Of a stretch of 64,000 nucleotides of DNA, positions 9,599 through 19,914 are shown piece by piece. Position 1 is the first letter of the stretch; each line of letters begins with the position of its first letter. The notes under the pieces are model-generated. The model saw nothing but the letters and a program-made list of their open reading frames with translations, was not told the origin of the DNA and ran no database searches. The position numbers and the translations under genes were made by a program. Source of the stretch: CAVZAB01 sp963773155 (lineage in GTDB: Bacteria; Pseudomonadota; Alphaproteobacteria; Rhizobiales; Beijerinckiaceae); assembly GCA_963773155.1 (NCBI GenBank), contig CAVZAB010000010.1, positions 248,001 to 312,000 of the forward strand. The letters run 5' to 3'.

Positions 9599-10060
9599 AT
9601 GACTGATGAACTTTGGAGTGGCGGTTGCCAGTGTGGCGGAGTGCGCTATGTGCTGTTACAAAAACCCACCAACCCTTGCCTTTGCCATTGCAGAATGTGC
9701 CAAAAACAATTTGGAAATTTTTTCGCCGCGTTTGCTGACGTAGATACGACTTACTTCAAGCTGACCCGAGGTGAAATCACTTACTTCAAGAGTTCCGACG
9801 ATGCAATGCGCGGGTTCTGTCGCGACTGCGGAACGCCCATCGCCTACAAGTTTGTCTCGCAACCAAGAATTTCGGTTTCGATTGGCTCACTTGATCGGCA
9901 CTCTGAAATGAAACCAGAATTTCAGTACGGACTTGAATCACGTGAGCCGTGGTTGGTTGAGGTACTATCTCTTCCTGGTTCGATTACCGGCGAAGGTGAC
10001 AATGGAGTAGGCGATACGCCCGAAAGGTTCGCCAGATCGAAGCCGCGCTCTCGAAGATAA
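9599..10060 (+). CDS. GFA-family zinc protein
   Basis: This 153-residue protein has the cysteine pattern of the glutathione-dependent formaldehyde-activating (GFA/CENP-V) fold: CQCGGVRY near residue 10, CHCRMCQ near 30 and CRDCGTPIAY near 78. These bind zinc. Few family members are enzymatically proven; proposed roles are formaldehyde-glutathione adduct formation or small-molecule detoxification in the cytosol. Length and domain are complete. A second, divergent GFA protein lies at 18.2-18.6 kb. It starts at ATG 9599, just after the frameshifted small gene and on the same strand. Confidence 0.85.
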   Translation: MTDELWSGGCQCGGVRYVLLQKPTNPCLCHCRMCQKQFGNFFAAFADVDTTYFKLTRGEITYFKSSDDAMRGFCRDCGTPIAYKFVSQPRISVSIGSLDRHSEMKPEFQYGLESREPWLVEVLSLPGSITGEGDNGVGDTPERFARSKPRSRR

Positions 10061-10141
10061 CGGTGCAGGGCGACCGAGATCGGGCCGACATGCAGGCGCG
10101 CGTGGGGCGCTGAACAACGTCGCTGCACCTGGAGATCACTA

Positions 10142-10969
10142 CGACTCAAAGTTAATGTTGCTATAGGATCGGGATCGATCGGGCAGGCAATCGCGCGGCG
10201 GGTAGGCGCGGGCAAGCACGTCCTGCTGGCCGATCAACGACAGGAAAATGCGGATACCGTGGCGAAGACATTGAGTGAGGCGGGTTTCGAGGCAACGGCC
10301 GCGACCGTCGACGTGTCATCCCGTGCCTCGGTCCGAGCCCTTGTCGCTAAAGCCACGTCGATCGGCCAGGTTCACGGCGTCATTCATGCTGCTGGCGTTT
10401 CGCCGTCCCAGGCCTCCCCGGAAACCATCCTGAAGGTCGATCTCTACGGCGCAGCGCTAGTACTTGAGCTGTTCGGCAACGTCATAGGCGAAGGCGGCTC
10501 CGGCGTCGTGATCGCGTCGCAGTCAGGCCATCGTCTGCCGCCACTCTCGATCGCTCAGAACAAGGCCCTGGCCGCCACGCCGGTTGAGGACTTGTTCAAG
10601 CTACCGATGCTTCAGCTCGATCAGGTCAAGGACAGCCTTCACGCCTACCAACTCGCCAAGCGCGGCAATTCCATGCGCGTGATGTTTGAGGCTGTCCGTT
10701 GGGGCAAGCGCGGCGCGCGCATCAATACTATCAGCCCCGGGATCATTATGACGCCCCTGGCCAAGGATGAACTGACGGGGCCGCGCGGCGCCGGTTACCG
10801 GAAGATGATCGAAGGCTGTCCGGCAAAGCGCGCCGGCACGCCGGACGAGGTTGCAACGGTCGCGGCGCTTCTAATGGGGCCGGACGGTGGGTTCATCACT
10901 GGCAGCGACTTCCTCATGGATGGCGGGGTCACGGCTGCGTATTGGTACGGCGAACTCGCCCCGAAGTGA
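10142..10969 (+). CDS. SDR-family oxidoreductase lacking a clear start codon
   Basis: The frame encodes a short-chain dehydrogenase with nucleotide-binding GSGSIGQAIA near its N-terminus (around base 10166). It also has an NAG-equivalent HAAGVS, the serine strand VVIASQSG, a catalytic YQLAK and the family ending ITGSDFLMDGGVTAAYWY. A GTG at 10259 is the first usable start codon, but it lies downstream of the nucleotide-binding loop and would give a defective protein. In-frame coding extends upstream to about 10142 without any ATG, GTG or TTG. The true start has therefore probably been lost by mutation or indel; ATG 10155 is out of frame. Substrate unknown. This family is usually a stand-alone NAD(P)-dependent reductase. 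Confidence 0.75.
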   Translation, partial: RLKVNVAIGSGSIGQAIARRVGAGKHVLLADQRQENADTVAKTLSEAGFEATAATVDVSSRASVRALVAKATSIGQVHGVIHAAGVSPSQASPETILKVDLYGAALVLELFGNVIGEGGSGVVIASQSGHRLPPLSIAQNKALAATPVEDLFKLPMLQLDQVKDSLHAYQLAKRGNSMRVMFEAVRWGKRGARINTISPGIIMTPLAKDELTGPRGAGYRKMIEGCPAKRAGTPDEVATVAALLMGPDGGFITGSDFLMDGGVTAAYWYGELAPK

Positions 10970-11686
10970 CCGGCTCGCCACTCCAAATCATTTTGTTGCA
11001 AATGTGAGTGCGTGTCTCTTAATGGCACTAAGCGGCGAGAAGGTGGGAGCGGCTCTTCAGGAAGGTCAGCCCGTTCGAGCCGGGGTGGTTGTAGGTTGTA
11101 CCAACTAAGATATTGACAATGTTGTGTTTTTTCCAGTTGGTTGTTTTTATCGCGCAATAATTATTGCCGGAAATAGTCGCCCAATAGACACGCGCCGGAG
11201 CTCCGCGGTCGATTTAGATCGCGATTTGCGGGGCAACCATCGCGAATACTCGAATACCCCTCGCCCCGTCCAAGGAACCGCACCACGGGCTGAAATCCTC
11301 TGCGGAGACCGCGCTCGTCGGCCCCCCTGGGCGGTTTAGGTTAGCAATCGGCTAGACGTATGGGAAAAAATTGGCAGCCGCTGCCCGCTTGTCTTGACGT
11401 CACACCGGTCAACCCCGCGCGCGCAATCGACATCGATGCTGCCGTCGTCACCGCAGTCCAGCCGAGCCACCTCGGCTACATCACTAAGACCCGCTCAGGT
11501 CATTCGCGAGCAGCACATGCAGAATGAAAACAGGCAAAAGGTCGCCTAACCACACCCGGGTGCAGACTGAGGCGCGACAGCCCGACCGGGTTCTGATACC
11601 CTTCGGCGTCGATCACACACTCAGCAGACAAGGCAAGCGACTCCAAGGTTTCTAGCGCAAGCGAAGTAGAGGAAGTGGAGCCGCGC
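10970..11686. other. Intergenic, nothing recognised
   Basis: About 720 bases between the SDR and the cyclase-like gene. Several short frames exist, but none has a ribosome site or recognisable sequence. The last 60 bases contain the GGAG ribosome site of the following gene. Confidence 0.4.
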
Positions 11687-14600
11687 ATGCCGTCAATTGA
11701 GGATTGGCTGAACGGTCTCGGTCTAGAGCAAATACTCCAAGGTCTTTGCCGAGAACGACGTCGACCTTCGCGCCCTACCTCACCTGAACGACGCCGACTT
11801 GCAGGAACTCGGCGTCTCGCTCGGTCACCGCAAGGTCATGCTTGCGGCCATCGCCGAGTTGCGCCACGCCGAGACTGCGAGAAACCGAGCTCGAGACGAA
11901 GCCGGAGCGGCTGAGTGCGATCGGCGATCAGGCAGCCAGAACCGGGCGCAGGCCAAGCCGCTCGGCGAGCCCGGTCCGGACCTCAGGCTGCTCAGCGTTC
12001 TCTTCTGCGACATGGTCGAATCCACGGGTTTGTCGGCTCGGTTCAACGCGGAGGAGATGCACGACCTCATCAGCGCCTACCAGGAAACTGTCGCAAGCGC
12101 GGTCAAGCGGTACGGCGGCTACGTCGCGAAGTTTCTTGGCGACGGTGTGCTCGCCTATTTCGGATGGCCAATGGCCTATGAAGATCACGCCGAGCGCGCG
12201 ATCCGCGCCGGTCTCGCGGCCATTGCAGGGGTCGGGAGCCTCAAGACGCCCGCTGGCGCGCCGCTTCAATCGCGCGTCGGCATCGCGAGTGGCCGCGTGG
12301 TCGTCGGCGATCTTGCCGGAGGCGAGCGTGCTCGACCGCGGTCAGGTGGCGGGCGAGACGCCAAATCTCGCGGCGCGCCTCCAGGGCGTCGCCGACCCGG
12401 GTCAGATCCTAATTGCAGACAGCACCCGCCGCCTGGCCGGACACGCTTTCGAATTCGAAGCTCTTGGCGCCCGCGAGCTCAAGGGCTTCCCTTATCGCGT
12501 GCCCTTGTTCCGCGTCGCGAGCGAACGCGACGTCGAAAGCCGCTTTGACGCGACGCGCGGCAGGTCGCTCTCCCAATTCGTGGGACGCAACAGCGAAATC
12601 GGCATCCTCCTCGACCGGTGGGAACTCGCCAAAGAGCGGCCAGGGCCAGGCGGTTTTCGTGAGCGGCGAGGCGGGAATAGGAAAGTCCCGTCTGCTGGAA
12701 GCGCTGATTGAGCGGATGCAGGATGAGCCGCACGAGCCGATTCGTCTGCAATGTTCGCCCTATCACGCGACGTCCGCGCTTTATCCGGTCATCCAGCGGC
12801 TGAGCCGTTCGGTTGGCCTTGCTGCGGATGACGATGCGGCGACTCGTGCGCGAAAAGCTAGACCGACTGCTCGCGAAATATGGGGAATCGCCGGGCCGAT
12901 GTCGCGACCGGTCTATGACGAGCTCCTGTCGCTCGATCTGGGCGACCGCTCCAAACCGGCCGATCTTTCCGCTCCTGCAGCGCAAGGAACTGACGCTGCG
13001 GACGCTCGCAAATCGCGTCTTCCTCGCCGCGAAGCGGGCCCCGGTGCTGCTCGTGGTCGAGGACGCGCATTGGATCGACCCTTCGACCAACGAGCTGTTG
13101 CGGGACATCGTTTTGCGGATCCACGGAGCGCCCATCTACGTGCTGGTGACCCATCGGCCCGACTGGTCGCCGGACTGGGCGCATGGGCTCTCGCACGTGA
13201 CCACCGTGGCGGTCGGCCGCCTGACCAACCAGCAGATGCGCCTGTTCATCCAGTCTACGCTCGGCACGGTTTCTGATCGGCTCGTCGACCGGATCGCCGA
13301 ACGGACGGACGGCGTGCCCCTATTCGTCGAGGAGCTGACCCGTTCGATCCTCGAGAGCGGGACCGACGCGAACGAAAACGTCGAGATTCCCGACAGCTTG
13401 CAGGGCTCGCTGATGGCCCGGCTCGACCGCTTGTCGGCGCCGTCAAAAGAGGTCGCGCAGATCGCCTCCGTTATCGGCCGGGAATTCGACCGCAGTCTCC
13501 TGGCCCAGGTCGCCGCGCTCGCGGCGCCCGATGCTCGACGACGCGCTGCGCCAACTTCTGGCGGCCCAGCTCGTGGTGATGGGCGGGACGTCGCAACAAT
13601 CCCTGCTCTTCCGCCATGCCTTGATCCAGGACGCCGCCTACCAATCCCTGCTGACCCGCAAGCGCGTCCACTATCACCACGCGATCGCCGAAGCGATCGT
13701 CGAATCGCATCCGGATATTGTCGCCACCCAGCCGGAACTGATCGCGCGCCACTATACCGAGGGCCGGCGCGACGATCTGGCGTTGCCCTATTGGAAGAAG
13801 GCGGGAGAAAGGGCGCTGGAACGTTCGGCCAATTACGAGGCGACCGATCACTTCTCGAATGCGCTCGCCCTCGCCGAGAGGCTTCCGGACGGGCCGGAGC
13901 GGAACATCGAAACGCTTGCCGCACGGCTTCGGCTTGCCGAAGCCCTCACTGAAGTGGGGCGGTTCAAAGCCGCCACGACGCACTACCTTGTGGCCGCCGA
14001 GCAAGCGCGCCAGGCGAACGACACCGATAGCTTCGTGCGCGTCGCGCTCGGTTACGACATCGCGCAGTTCCTTCTCGGCATGCCGCTCGACCAGTCCGTC
14101 GCGCTCCTCACCGAGGCGGAGGCGAAGATCGCGAGTGACGACGACAAACAACGCTGCCTGATTCTGTCTCGGCTTGCGCGCGCACATCTGCTTCTCGGCG
14201 ATGCCGAGAGGAGCGAGAGTTTCGACAGGCGGGCGACCGAGCTGGCGCGACGCCTCGGTGATCGTCGCTCGCTGTTCAACCTTTTCGTCAATCGCTTCCT
14301 GATCCCGAGGCAGGTTGCATCGCCGAGCGACGCGCAAACCCGGCTCTCGGAAGTGAGCGAGCTGGTCGAGCTTTCGCAAAGCGTCAACGACGACGAGATG
14401 AAGGGGCGGGCGTTGTCCCTTGATGCCTATGTGTCGGCGGAGCTTGGCGATCGCGCCCGCCTCGACCAATCGCTTGCCGCGACTCAGTGAACTGGGCGAG
14501 GTCCGCCAGCGTCTCAATCTGCAGTGGGTTTCGCGCCACGGCGCGGCAATGCTGGCGATCCTCGACGGGAATTTCGCGGCTGCCGAAGACTTTGCGAAGG

Positions 14601-15277
14601 AGGGCCTGAAGCTCGGGCGCTTGACTCTCGGCGAGCAGGTCGAAGGCGTCTACGGCATCCAGATGTTTTCGATCCGCCGCGAGCAGGGACGGCTCGCCGA
14701 GGTGGCGCCGGTCGTCAAGCGTCTCATTGACGAGAAACCGGACGAGAAAGCCTGGCTGCCGGGCTTTGCGCTGATCGCCGCCGATCTCGGCTTCGAGGAG
14801 CCCGCGCGGCGGCGTTTGCGCGAGTTGGCCGAGACCGGCTTCGAGATGCCGTTCGACGCCAAGCGCAGCGCTTCGCTTTCCTACGTCGCCGAGGTCGCCG
14901 TCCTGCTCGGCGACAGCGATGCCGCCGCGCCGCCTCTACGAATTGATGTTGGCGTACCGGCACATGACGATCACCGCCGGAATCGTCACAGTGTGCTACG
15001 GCGCCGCTAGCCGCTACCTCGGCATGCTGGCCGCGACGCTCGGCGAGTTCGACAAGGCGGAAGCGCATTTTGAGCATGCGCTGGAGATGAACGAACGCAT
15101 GCGGGCGCGTCCGTGGCTTGCCCACACCAAGGCGGAGTATGCGCTGCTGCTCAGGCGCCGCGGCGCGAAGGGGCGATAGTGAACGCGCGGAAGCGTCTGG
15201 CAAATGAGGCGTGGGAAATCGCCGCCGAACTTGATATGGTGCTGTTGAAACGACGGCTCCAGCCCAGGATTCAGTGA
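11687..15277 (+). pseudogene. SAM-domain/guanylate-cyclase/AAA-ATPase/TPR signalling protein, multiply frameshifted
   Basis: Pieces in alternating frames reconstruct one protein of about 1,190 residues. The N-terminus is a SAM domain (MPSIEDWLNGLGLEQ, then DLQELGVSLGHRKVM). A class III cyclase domain follows (LSVLFCDMVESTGLS, YVAKFLGDGVLAYFGWP, GQVAGETPNLAARLQ). Then comes an ATPase domain with Walker A GEAGIGKS and Walker B LLVVEDAHWIDPS, and finally a long TPR region (13531-15170). ATG 11687 follows a GGAG site. Frames change about ten times, several times by one base in short homopolymers (for example AAA near 11727). No typical nonsense mutations are seen. Intact relatives are soluble adenylate-cyclase-like sensors. 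As it stands it cannot make the full protein. Confidence 0.8.
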
Positions 15278-15323
15278 GCTGAATCAAGCAGTAAGTAGCA
15301 ACTTCTTGGAAGGAGACAACCGA

Positions 15324-15585
15324 ATGCCGCGTTATCTCATCGAACGGACCTTTGCAGAGGAAGTCGGTTTGACAAAGGATGCGGTCGAAGGGCATCAACC
15401 AGATCAACGACGAGGAGGGCGTTACCTGGATAGTTTCCTTCCTCAGCGCCGACAAGAGGAAGACCTATTGCCTCTATGAAGCGCCGAATCCGGAGGCGAT
15501 CCGCTCTGCGGCGCGCCGCAACAACATACCAGCCGACGTCATCATCGAGATTGGCGGAGAACTTAGCCCCACCATGTTCGGCTAG
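15324..15585 (+). pseudogene. DUF4242-family small protein, one frameshift
   Basis: ATG 15324 follows an AAGGAGA ribosome site and starts MPRYLIERTFAEEVGL. After base 15390 the family sequence continues in the next frame as INQINDEEGVTWIVSFLSAD, then KTYCLYEAPNPEAIRSAARR and PADVIIEIG, stopping at 15585. Removing one G from a GGG run near 15391 restores a full protein of about 86 residues of the DUF4242 (SCO4226-like, nickel-binding ferredoxin-fold) family. It lies directly downstream of the broken cyclase, with which such genes often occur. Either a recent inactivation or a sequence error. Confidence 0.7.
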
Positions 15586-16111
15586 AGCCACGCCGCGCCG
15601 AGTAGCTGGCCCTCGGCGGCGGGCGACGAAGCCAGGCTTCTCCCTTGCGAAAGGGCTGATGCCGAGCCAGGTCTGGATCCGGCCAGCAAGCTGCCGATCT
15701 CCAGTGAGCGTCAGCTTTCTTGTTGCGGTGGAATCGCGCACATTGGTGATGCGCATCCAGATCGCCGTCATTGTCCGAAGGTCGGTGGTGGCATTGAAGT
15801 CGACGTCGAAGCCCGGATAGACGGATCGATTACCGCCCCTCCTGGATTACCACCGAGCCCAAAAGTCCGGTTCGGTCCGACTGAATTGACCCATGACCAC
15901 TCCGCCATCACGGGTCAAATCGGTCCTGCGGGGTCGATGAATTAAAACACGGTGTCAAAAATCAACAGATCCAGGGGGACTGCTTGTCGTTCAGGGGGCG
16001 AGAGGAGTTTGTCATCGGGGCAACGATGCGGAGGCTGGCACTGCGAGGATTACACGGCTCACGCTGGCCTTACCTATTGACCGCATTAGTTGAGGTCTGC
16101 TCAGTTGGCGC
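15586..16111. other. Intergenic, nothing recognised
   Basis: About 525 bases. Frames overlapping it are shadows of the neighbouring DUF4242 gene or lack start signals. The segment 15840-16000 resembles no coding or repeat structure that I know. Confidence 0.4.
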
Positions 16112-16577
16112 TCACCTGCTCGTCTGGAGCGCGCTCAGCTGATCGGAATCATACCGGCGGCGCAGATCACCGATGGCTTTGGGGTCGGGTGGGGTGCCGA
16201 CGGATGCGAGCTTCGCCAGCTCTTCAAAGTAGTGGTCGTGACCAGGCGGCGAGACGGTCATGATAACCCGTGCGGGCTTGTCCGCGACGTTGGCGATGTT
16301 GTGCGGCACGCCCGGCGGGATGAGCACGAACGTGCCGGGTGCGCCCGCACGGTTTCCTCGCCAACGTGCCACTCGCACTCGCCGTCGAGGACGTAGAATG
16401 TCTCTTCCTGCACACGCGGTGAACGTGGCGGCCGGTCGAGAACCGCGGCGGGATCGTCCAGTCGAACATGCTCGTATGCTTGGTGTCCTTTCCGGTCACC
16501 AGAAAAGCCATCGGTTGGCCGGCGAGCCTGACGCCGGTGTTGTCGTGTGGCTGGCGGATCACTGCTGCTGGGGCCAT
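16112..16577 (-). pseudogene. Cupin-domain protein, frameshifted
   Basis: The minus strand encodes a single-domain cupin of about 150 residues in three frame segments. The first is MAPAAVIRQPHDNTGVRLAG to STGRHVHRV, with the metal-binding His pair. QEETFYVLDGE follows, and then GTFVLIPPGVPHNIANV, which carries cupin motif 2 with its His. An extra two bases near 16415 and a second indel near 16350 separate them. The predicted fold binds a metal; the reaction is unknown. It is divergent from the regulator-like relic at 16705. Confidence 0.6.
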
Positions 16578-16704
16578 GGCAAATCTCGCTATCTGGCAGC
16601 TCGGGAAGTGAAGCCGCAGCGATGTTGACCCAGATTGGCTCGACTTGTCGTGAAACTCCTGCGAAATTGCTGCGAAGTCATTCCGAAGCGAGATTTTTCG
16701 CGCG

Positions 16705-17556
16705 ATGCCCGCCGACTACGAGTTCGGCCCGTTTCGCCTCGATGCCAAGCTCGGGATTCTGTTGCGCGGGACCGAGCCGATCGGGATTGGTCAGCGCGCG
16801 GTTGCCTTGCTGCGGCTACTCGTCGAGCGGGCCGGCGAGCCAGTCGCCAAGGAGGATTTGATCGCGGCGGCGTGGCCCGGGCTCGCGATCGAGGACAGCA
16901 ACCTCACCGCAAGACGGCCTGGCAGGCGCCCGCGGCTATCTCTACATAGGCGCCGCCTGTCGCAACCCCAAAATCTGAGATCATCCCCGGTGATCCCGAA
17001 CCGCCCGCTCGCGCTGCCGTCCAAGCCATCCGTCGTGGTGCTGCCGTTCGCCAACCTCGGAGACGATCCCGAGCAGTCGTATTTCACCGACGGCATGGTC
17101 GACGACATCATCACGGGCCTCTCGCGCATCAAGTGGCTGTTCGTGATCGGACGTGGCACGACGTTCGCCTACAGGCGGCGGATGATCCAGCCGAGGGAGG
17201 TAGGCTTCGAACTCGGCGTGCGCTACCTGCTTGAGGGCAGAGTGCGGAAATCCGGTGATCGCGTGCGCATCAATTGCCAACTCGTCGATGCGGCGAGCGG
17301 CGTCCAGGTCTGGGCCGAGCGTTACGACCGGCAGCTTGACGACCTGTTCGCGCTGCAGGACGAGATCGCCGCAGCCGTAGTCGGAGCGATGGATGAGGCG
17401 CGCCGAGATCGAGCGCGTTCGACGCAAGCGGCCCGATAGCCTCGATGCCTATGAGCTTGTGCTAAAGGCCCAGCCTGACGTCGATTCCGGCATGCCGGCA
17501 CAGGTTACGCGCGCGCTCGAGTATCTGGAGCGGTCGCTGGCGCTGCTGCCAACGTA
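16705..17556 (+). pseudogene. CadC-type winged-helix / TolB-like cyclase-associated protein, degenerate
   Basis: The first 75 residues are an OmpR/CadC-type winged helix (YEFGPFRLDAKLGILLRG, AVALLRLLVERAGEPVAKED). The expected remainder of the DNA-binding domain is lost in an Arg-rich frameshifted stretch. From about residue 105 the TolB/FlgO-like segment seen in adenylate-cyclase-like regulators begins (VVVLPFANLGDDPEQSYFTD, GVRYLLEGRVRKSGDRVRI, VWAERYDRQLDDLFALQDEI). A frameshift near 17395 leads into the start of the TPR part (DSLDAYELVLKAQ), which ends abruptly near 17556. Intact relatives are 500-600 residues. It is not functional as annotated. Confidence 0.65.
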
Positions 17557-17740
17557 TGTCACCGCAAATTGGAATTCATCAGGCGAGAAATGGGTGGTAC
17601 CGGACGGCTTCTCTGTCGGATGTCTGATTAAAGTCGGCAAGCTTCCTATCAAGGTTCAACTGGGTTTTTACGACAACGTCATCGCCCCAAAATATGGGTC
17701 GCGATGGCAGTCACGCTTCCAAGTTTACTTCCTCCTTTGA
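17557..17740 (+). pseudogene. C-terminal remnant of an outer-membrane transporter-like beta barrel, fused to the previous relic
   Basis: The frame continuing from the TPR relic switches without a stop into VTANWNSSGEKWVVPDGF, followed by KVGKLPIKVQLGFYDNV and SRWQSRFQVYFLL before the stop. This matches the last three or four strands of the phenol-degradation-pathway-like outer-membrane transporter family, including the terminal aromatic strand ending. The rest of that gene is absent. The junction near 17556 therefore looks like a deletion or recombination that joined two unrelated genes. Confidence 0.45.
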
Positions 17741-18200
17741 AACCATGCGTTGATTTAGCCAATCAAGCAGCTGCGCCCGTGCGGTCAACATCATCGTGGA
17801 TTGCTACGTAGCCGCATCTTGTTTGCACCAATTCTGCCGTTGTTTCGTGGATGCCAGATAGAGCGCGCCTCCAGGGCAGTTTCGAAATTTTTTGTAAATT
17901 TCGTTTGAGATCGATTTGGACCGTGGGGGACCAGTTTGTCGCTGATGCAACGCGGCAGCCGCGGCAGCAGTTGGTGGCCAACCCAAGGGCCAAGGTTCCC
18001 CCCGAGGACCAAAGCTGGGTCAAACTTCAGCATTTTATACAAGAACAAGGGGCTCAATGTGGCCGACGCCTACGGAGGACCATGTCGTCGGGACTTTCCC
18101 GTGCATTTGCCGACGCGTGGCTTTTGGCCGGTGTACAGGTTTTGCACGCCTAAGACCCTCTCGTCACCTCGTAACGGCGCCTTCGCACCGTTCGTGCGAC
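17741..18200. other. Intergenic, nothing recognised
   Basis: About 460 bases. Short frames on both strands have no start signals or known motifs. Confidence 0.4.
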
Positions 18201-18593
18201 CTACTCCTCAAAGCGACTCGTGGCGTCACGATCGCGGTCGTATCGTCTCGTGAGCGGAAACGGCGGCAACCAGGACTCGCGACGGACGATCCAGCTTTCG
18301 TAGGTTGGCATCAGTTGGTCAGGGGCATCCAGGGATCCCAGGTTCACTTCGATTTCGTCTGCGCTGCGTGCGAAAATGGACGAGCCGCAGCGGGGACAGA
18401 AAAACCGCCCGGCGTAGTCGCGTGTTTCGCCATCGATCGTCACCGCATCCTGAGGGAACACCGCGGAAGCGTGAAAAAGGGCCCCATGATGCTTGCGGCA
18501 GTCGAGACAGTGACAAAGGCCGACCCGGTATGGGAGTCCCGACGCCACAATTCGGACGTTGCCGCACAGGCAACCGCCGGTGAATCGGTCCAT
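18201..18593 (-). CDS. GFA-family zinc protein (second copy)
   Basis: This 130-residue protein contains the complete GFA/CENP-V cysteine set: CLCGNVRI (residue 9 on), CHCLDCRKHHGA (28 on) and CPRCGSSIFA (67 on). The following strand EVNLGSLDAPDQ and the ESWIVRRESW segment are typical of the family. The cysteines would bind one or two zinc ions. Proposed family roles are handling of formaldehyde-glutathione or related electrophiles. Sequence similarity to the copy at 9.6 kb is limited to the metal motifs, so it is not a recent duplicate. It stands alone. Confidence 0.9.
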   Translation of the reverse strand: MDRFTGGCLCGNVRIVASGLPYRVGLCHCLDCRKHHGALFHASAVFPQDAVTIDGETRDYAGRFFCPRCGSSIFARSADEIEVNLGSLDAPDQLMPTYESWIVRRESWLPPFPLTRRYDRDRDATSRFEE

Positions 18594-19137
18594 GCTGCGT
18601 CTCCTCTAAAATCAAGCGGTCGGAATGGTTACAACGAACAGCACTGTCATTGCAATTGCCCGCTGCGGGCGGGGACGCGTCGTTCTTCGGTAGCGGGCGA
18701 TAGTGATCATCGCTTCCAGGCGAACAGCTCAAATGGCACTCCAGCAACATCGGAGCGTTTGGGTGTTTCGCGTAGCAGGCCCGCATTCCTGAAAATTTAC
18801 GGGCATTTGCGGGCAACCTCGACCGATCAACCGATCAAAAGCCTAAGTGATGCGGCCTTCCTCAAAAGAATAAACCGAGATATCGCGTCGCGCTCGATAG
18901 ATTCCGGTAGGCCATGTATCGCGGTTGTCTAGCCGACTTAACGCGCATAAAGGTGTAGACCACCCCCTGGCCCATCGCCACCATGAAAGATCGAATCAAC
19001 ACAGTAAGGCGACTAGAGTGCAAGCGGAGGAGAAAAATGCTCGTCGCAGCCTTCGCCAGAATCAAAAAGACTAACGACTGGACAAAGTCTCTGCTATCGT
19101 AGCGCTGTGCCATATTTGCAGTTGCGGCTCCAGTCAT
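18594..19137. other. Intergenic with a doubtful small ORF
   Basis: About 540 bases upstream of the second GFA gene. A minus-strand frame at 18862-19140 could encode 92 residues with a hydrophobic patch (SLVFLILAKAATSIFLL). It has no ribosome site and overlaps the end of the Gly-rich relic, so I do not call it a gene. Confidence 0.3.
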
Positions 19138-19340
19138 CATCGGCCACGGCCACCACCACCGCCTCGGTCGCCATAGCCGCTACAGCCATAACTGCGGCCA
19201 CCATGACCGCCACTGCCATAACGCCGTCGGTAGCCACCATGGCGGTAATGAATGCATAGTGATAGCCGGAACCACAGCCATAGCTCTACCAATAGGAGTA
19301 GTAAACAACTGGCGTGGGCGTATATGGAACGCAGGCCGAC
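19138..19340 (-). pseudogene. Relic of a small Gly/Tyr/His-rich secreted protein
   Basis: Reading the minus strand from about 19340 gives PYTPTPVVYYSYW, then a stop codon. It continues with SYGCGSGYHYA and, after a one-base shift, HYRHGGYRRRYGSGGHGGRS and GDRGGGGGRGR before a stop at 19138. This composition is that of the C-terminal part of short exported Gly/Tyr/His-rich proteins of Hyphomicrobiales. A nonsense codon and a frameshift show decay. The signal-peptide end was not found. Confidence 0.35.
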
Positions 19341-19596
19341 GTAGCTTTAAATTATATCCTATTCACAATCCGCGCACTTGGCATAGATCAAAGCCGGCTC
19401 CTAGCGTTGTTGCTAGTATATTTAACGTAATTTTTTCAGTTCGAGGCATAGCGATTGCGACCGAACATAGCGCCGCTGACAGAAAGATCGCTCGTGTCGG
19501 TGTCGGCAACCCCGATAGCGACTTAGCCGTTCCCGATACAGTTCAGACGTTCAACGTCGTCAATTGCGCTATCGAGCAACAGCAGGAAGAGCGATT

Positions 19597-19914
19597 ATGA
19601 TGCCTCCAAAGACCGGCATGCCCCGCCACTTGCTCTGCTTCCTCACTGCCGTAACAGTCACCATCGTGATCATTACGTCTCGGCACGCCGAAGCGCAGCA
19701 GCAGAACCAGTTCCTGATGGACCCAGCCATAGCGGCGAGCCTCCTCATTAACCCCATGAGCTCGCCGGAGCTCCGGGCACTGGCCGCTCGCAGGTTGTTT
19801 CCCGAACTCCGATGCCCGCCGCTCTCAGATGCAAATACATCGCCGCCCGCTGACGCTAACTTGCCGCCGGAAATGCTTGGCGTGATCCTTAGTTCCCGAT
19901 CGCAGTGCCGGTAA
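19597..19914 (+). CDS. Small secreted hypothetical protein
   Basis: Tandem ATG codons at 19597 and 19600 follow an AGGAAGAG ribosome site. The protein has about 105 residues, with a signal peptide (LLCFLTAVTVTIVIITS, cleaved after Ala-Glu-Ala before QQQNQF). The mature region is about 75 residues with two cysteines (LRCPPL and SQCR at the extreme C-terminus) that could pair. A helix-forming segment SSPELRALAARRLFPEL precedes them. No known domain. It is convergent with the rhodanese gene and has no operon partner. Confidence 0.6.
   Translation: MMPPKTGMPRHLLCFLTAVTVTIVIITSRHAEAQQQNQFLMDPAIAASLLINPMSSPELRALAARRLFPELRCPPLSDANTSPPADANLPPEMLGVILSSRSQCR

Noticed and set aside
17763..18057. Minus-strand frames of 86-88 codons
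   Set aside because: Overlapping frames with no start signal or motif in an otherwise empty stretch.
18057..18932. Plus-strand frame of 291 codons
   Set aside because: Overlaps the GFA gene on the opposite strand, whose zinc-binding Cys are complete; this frame has no motif or ribosome site.
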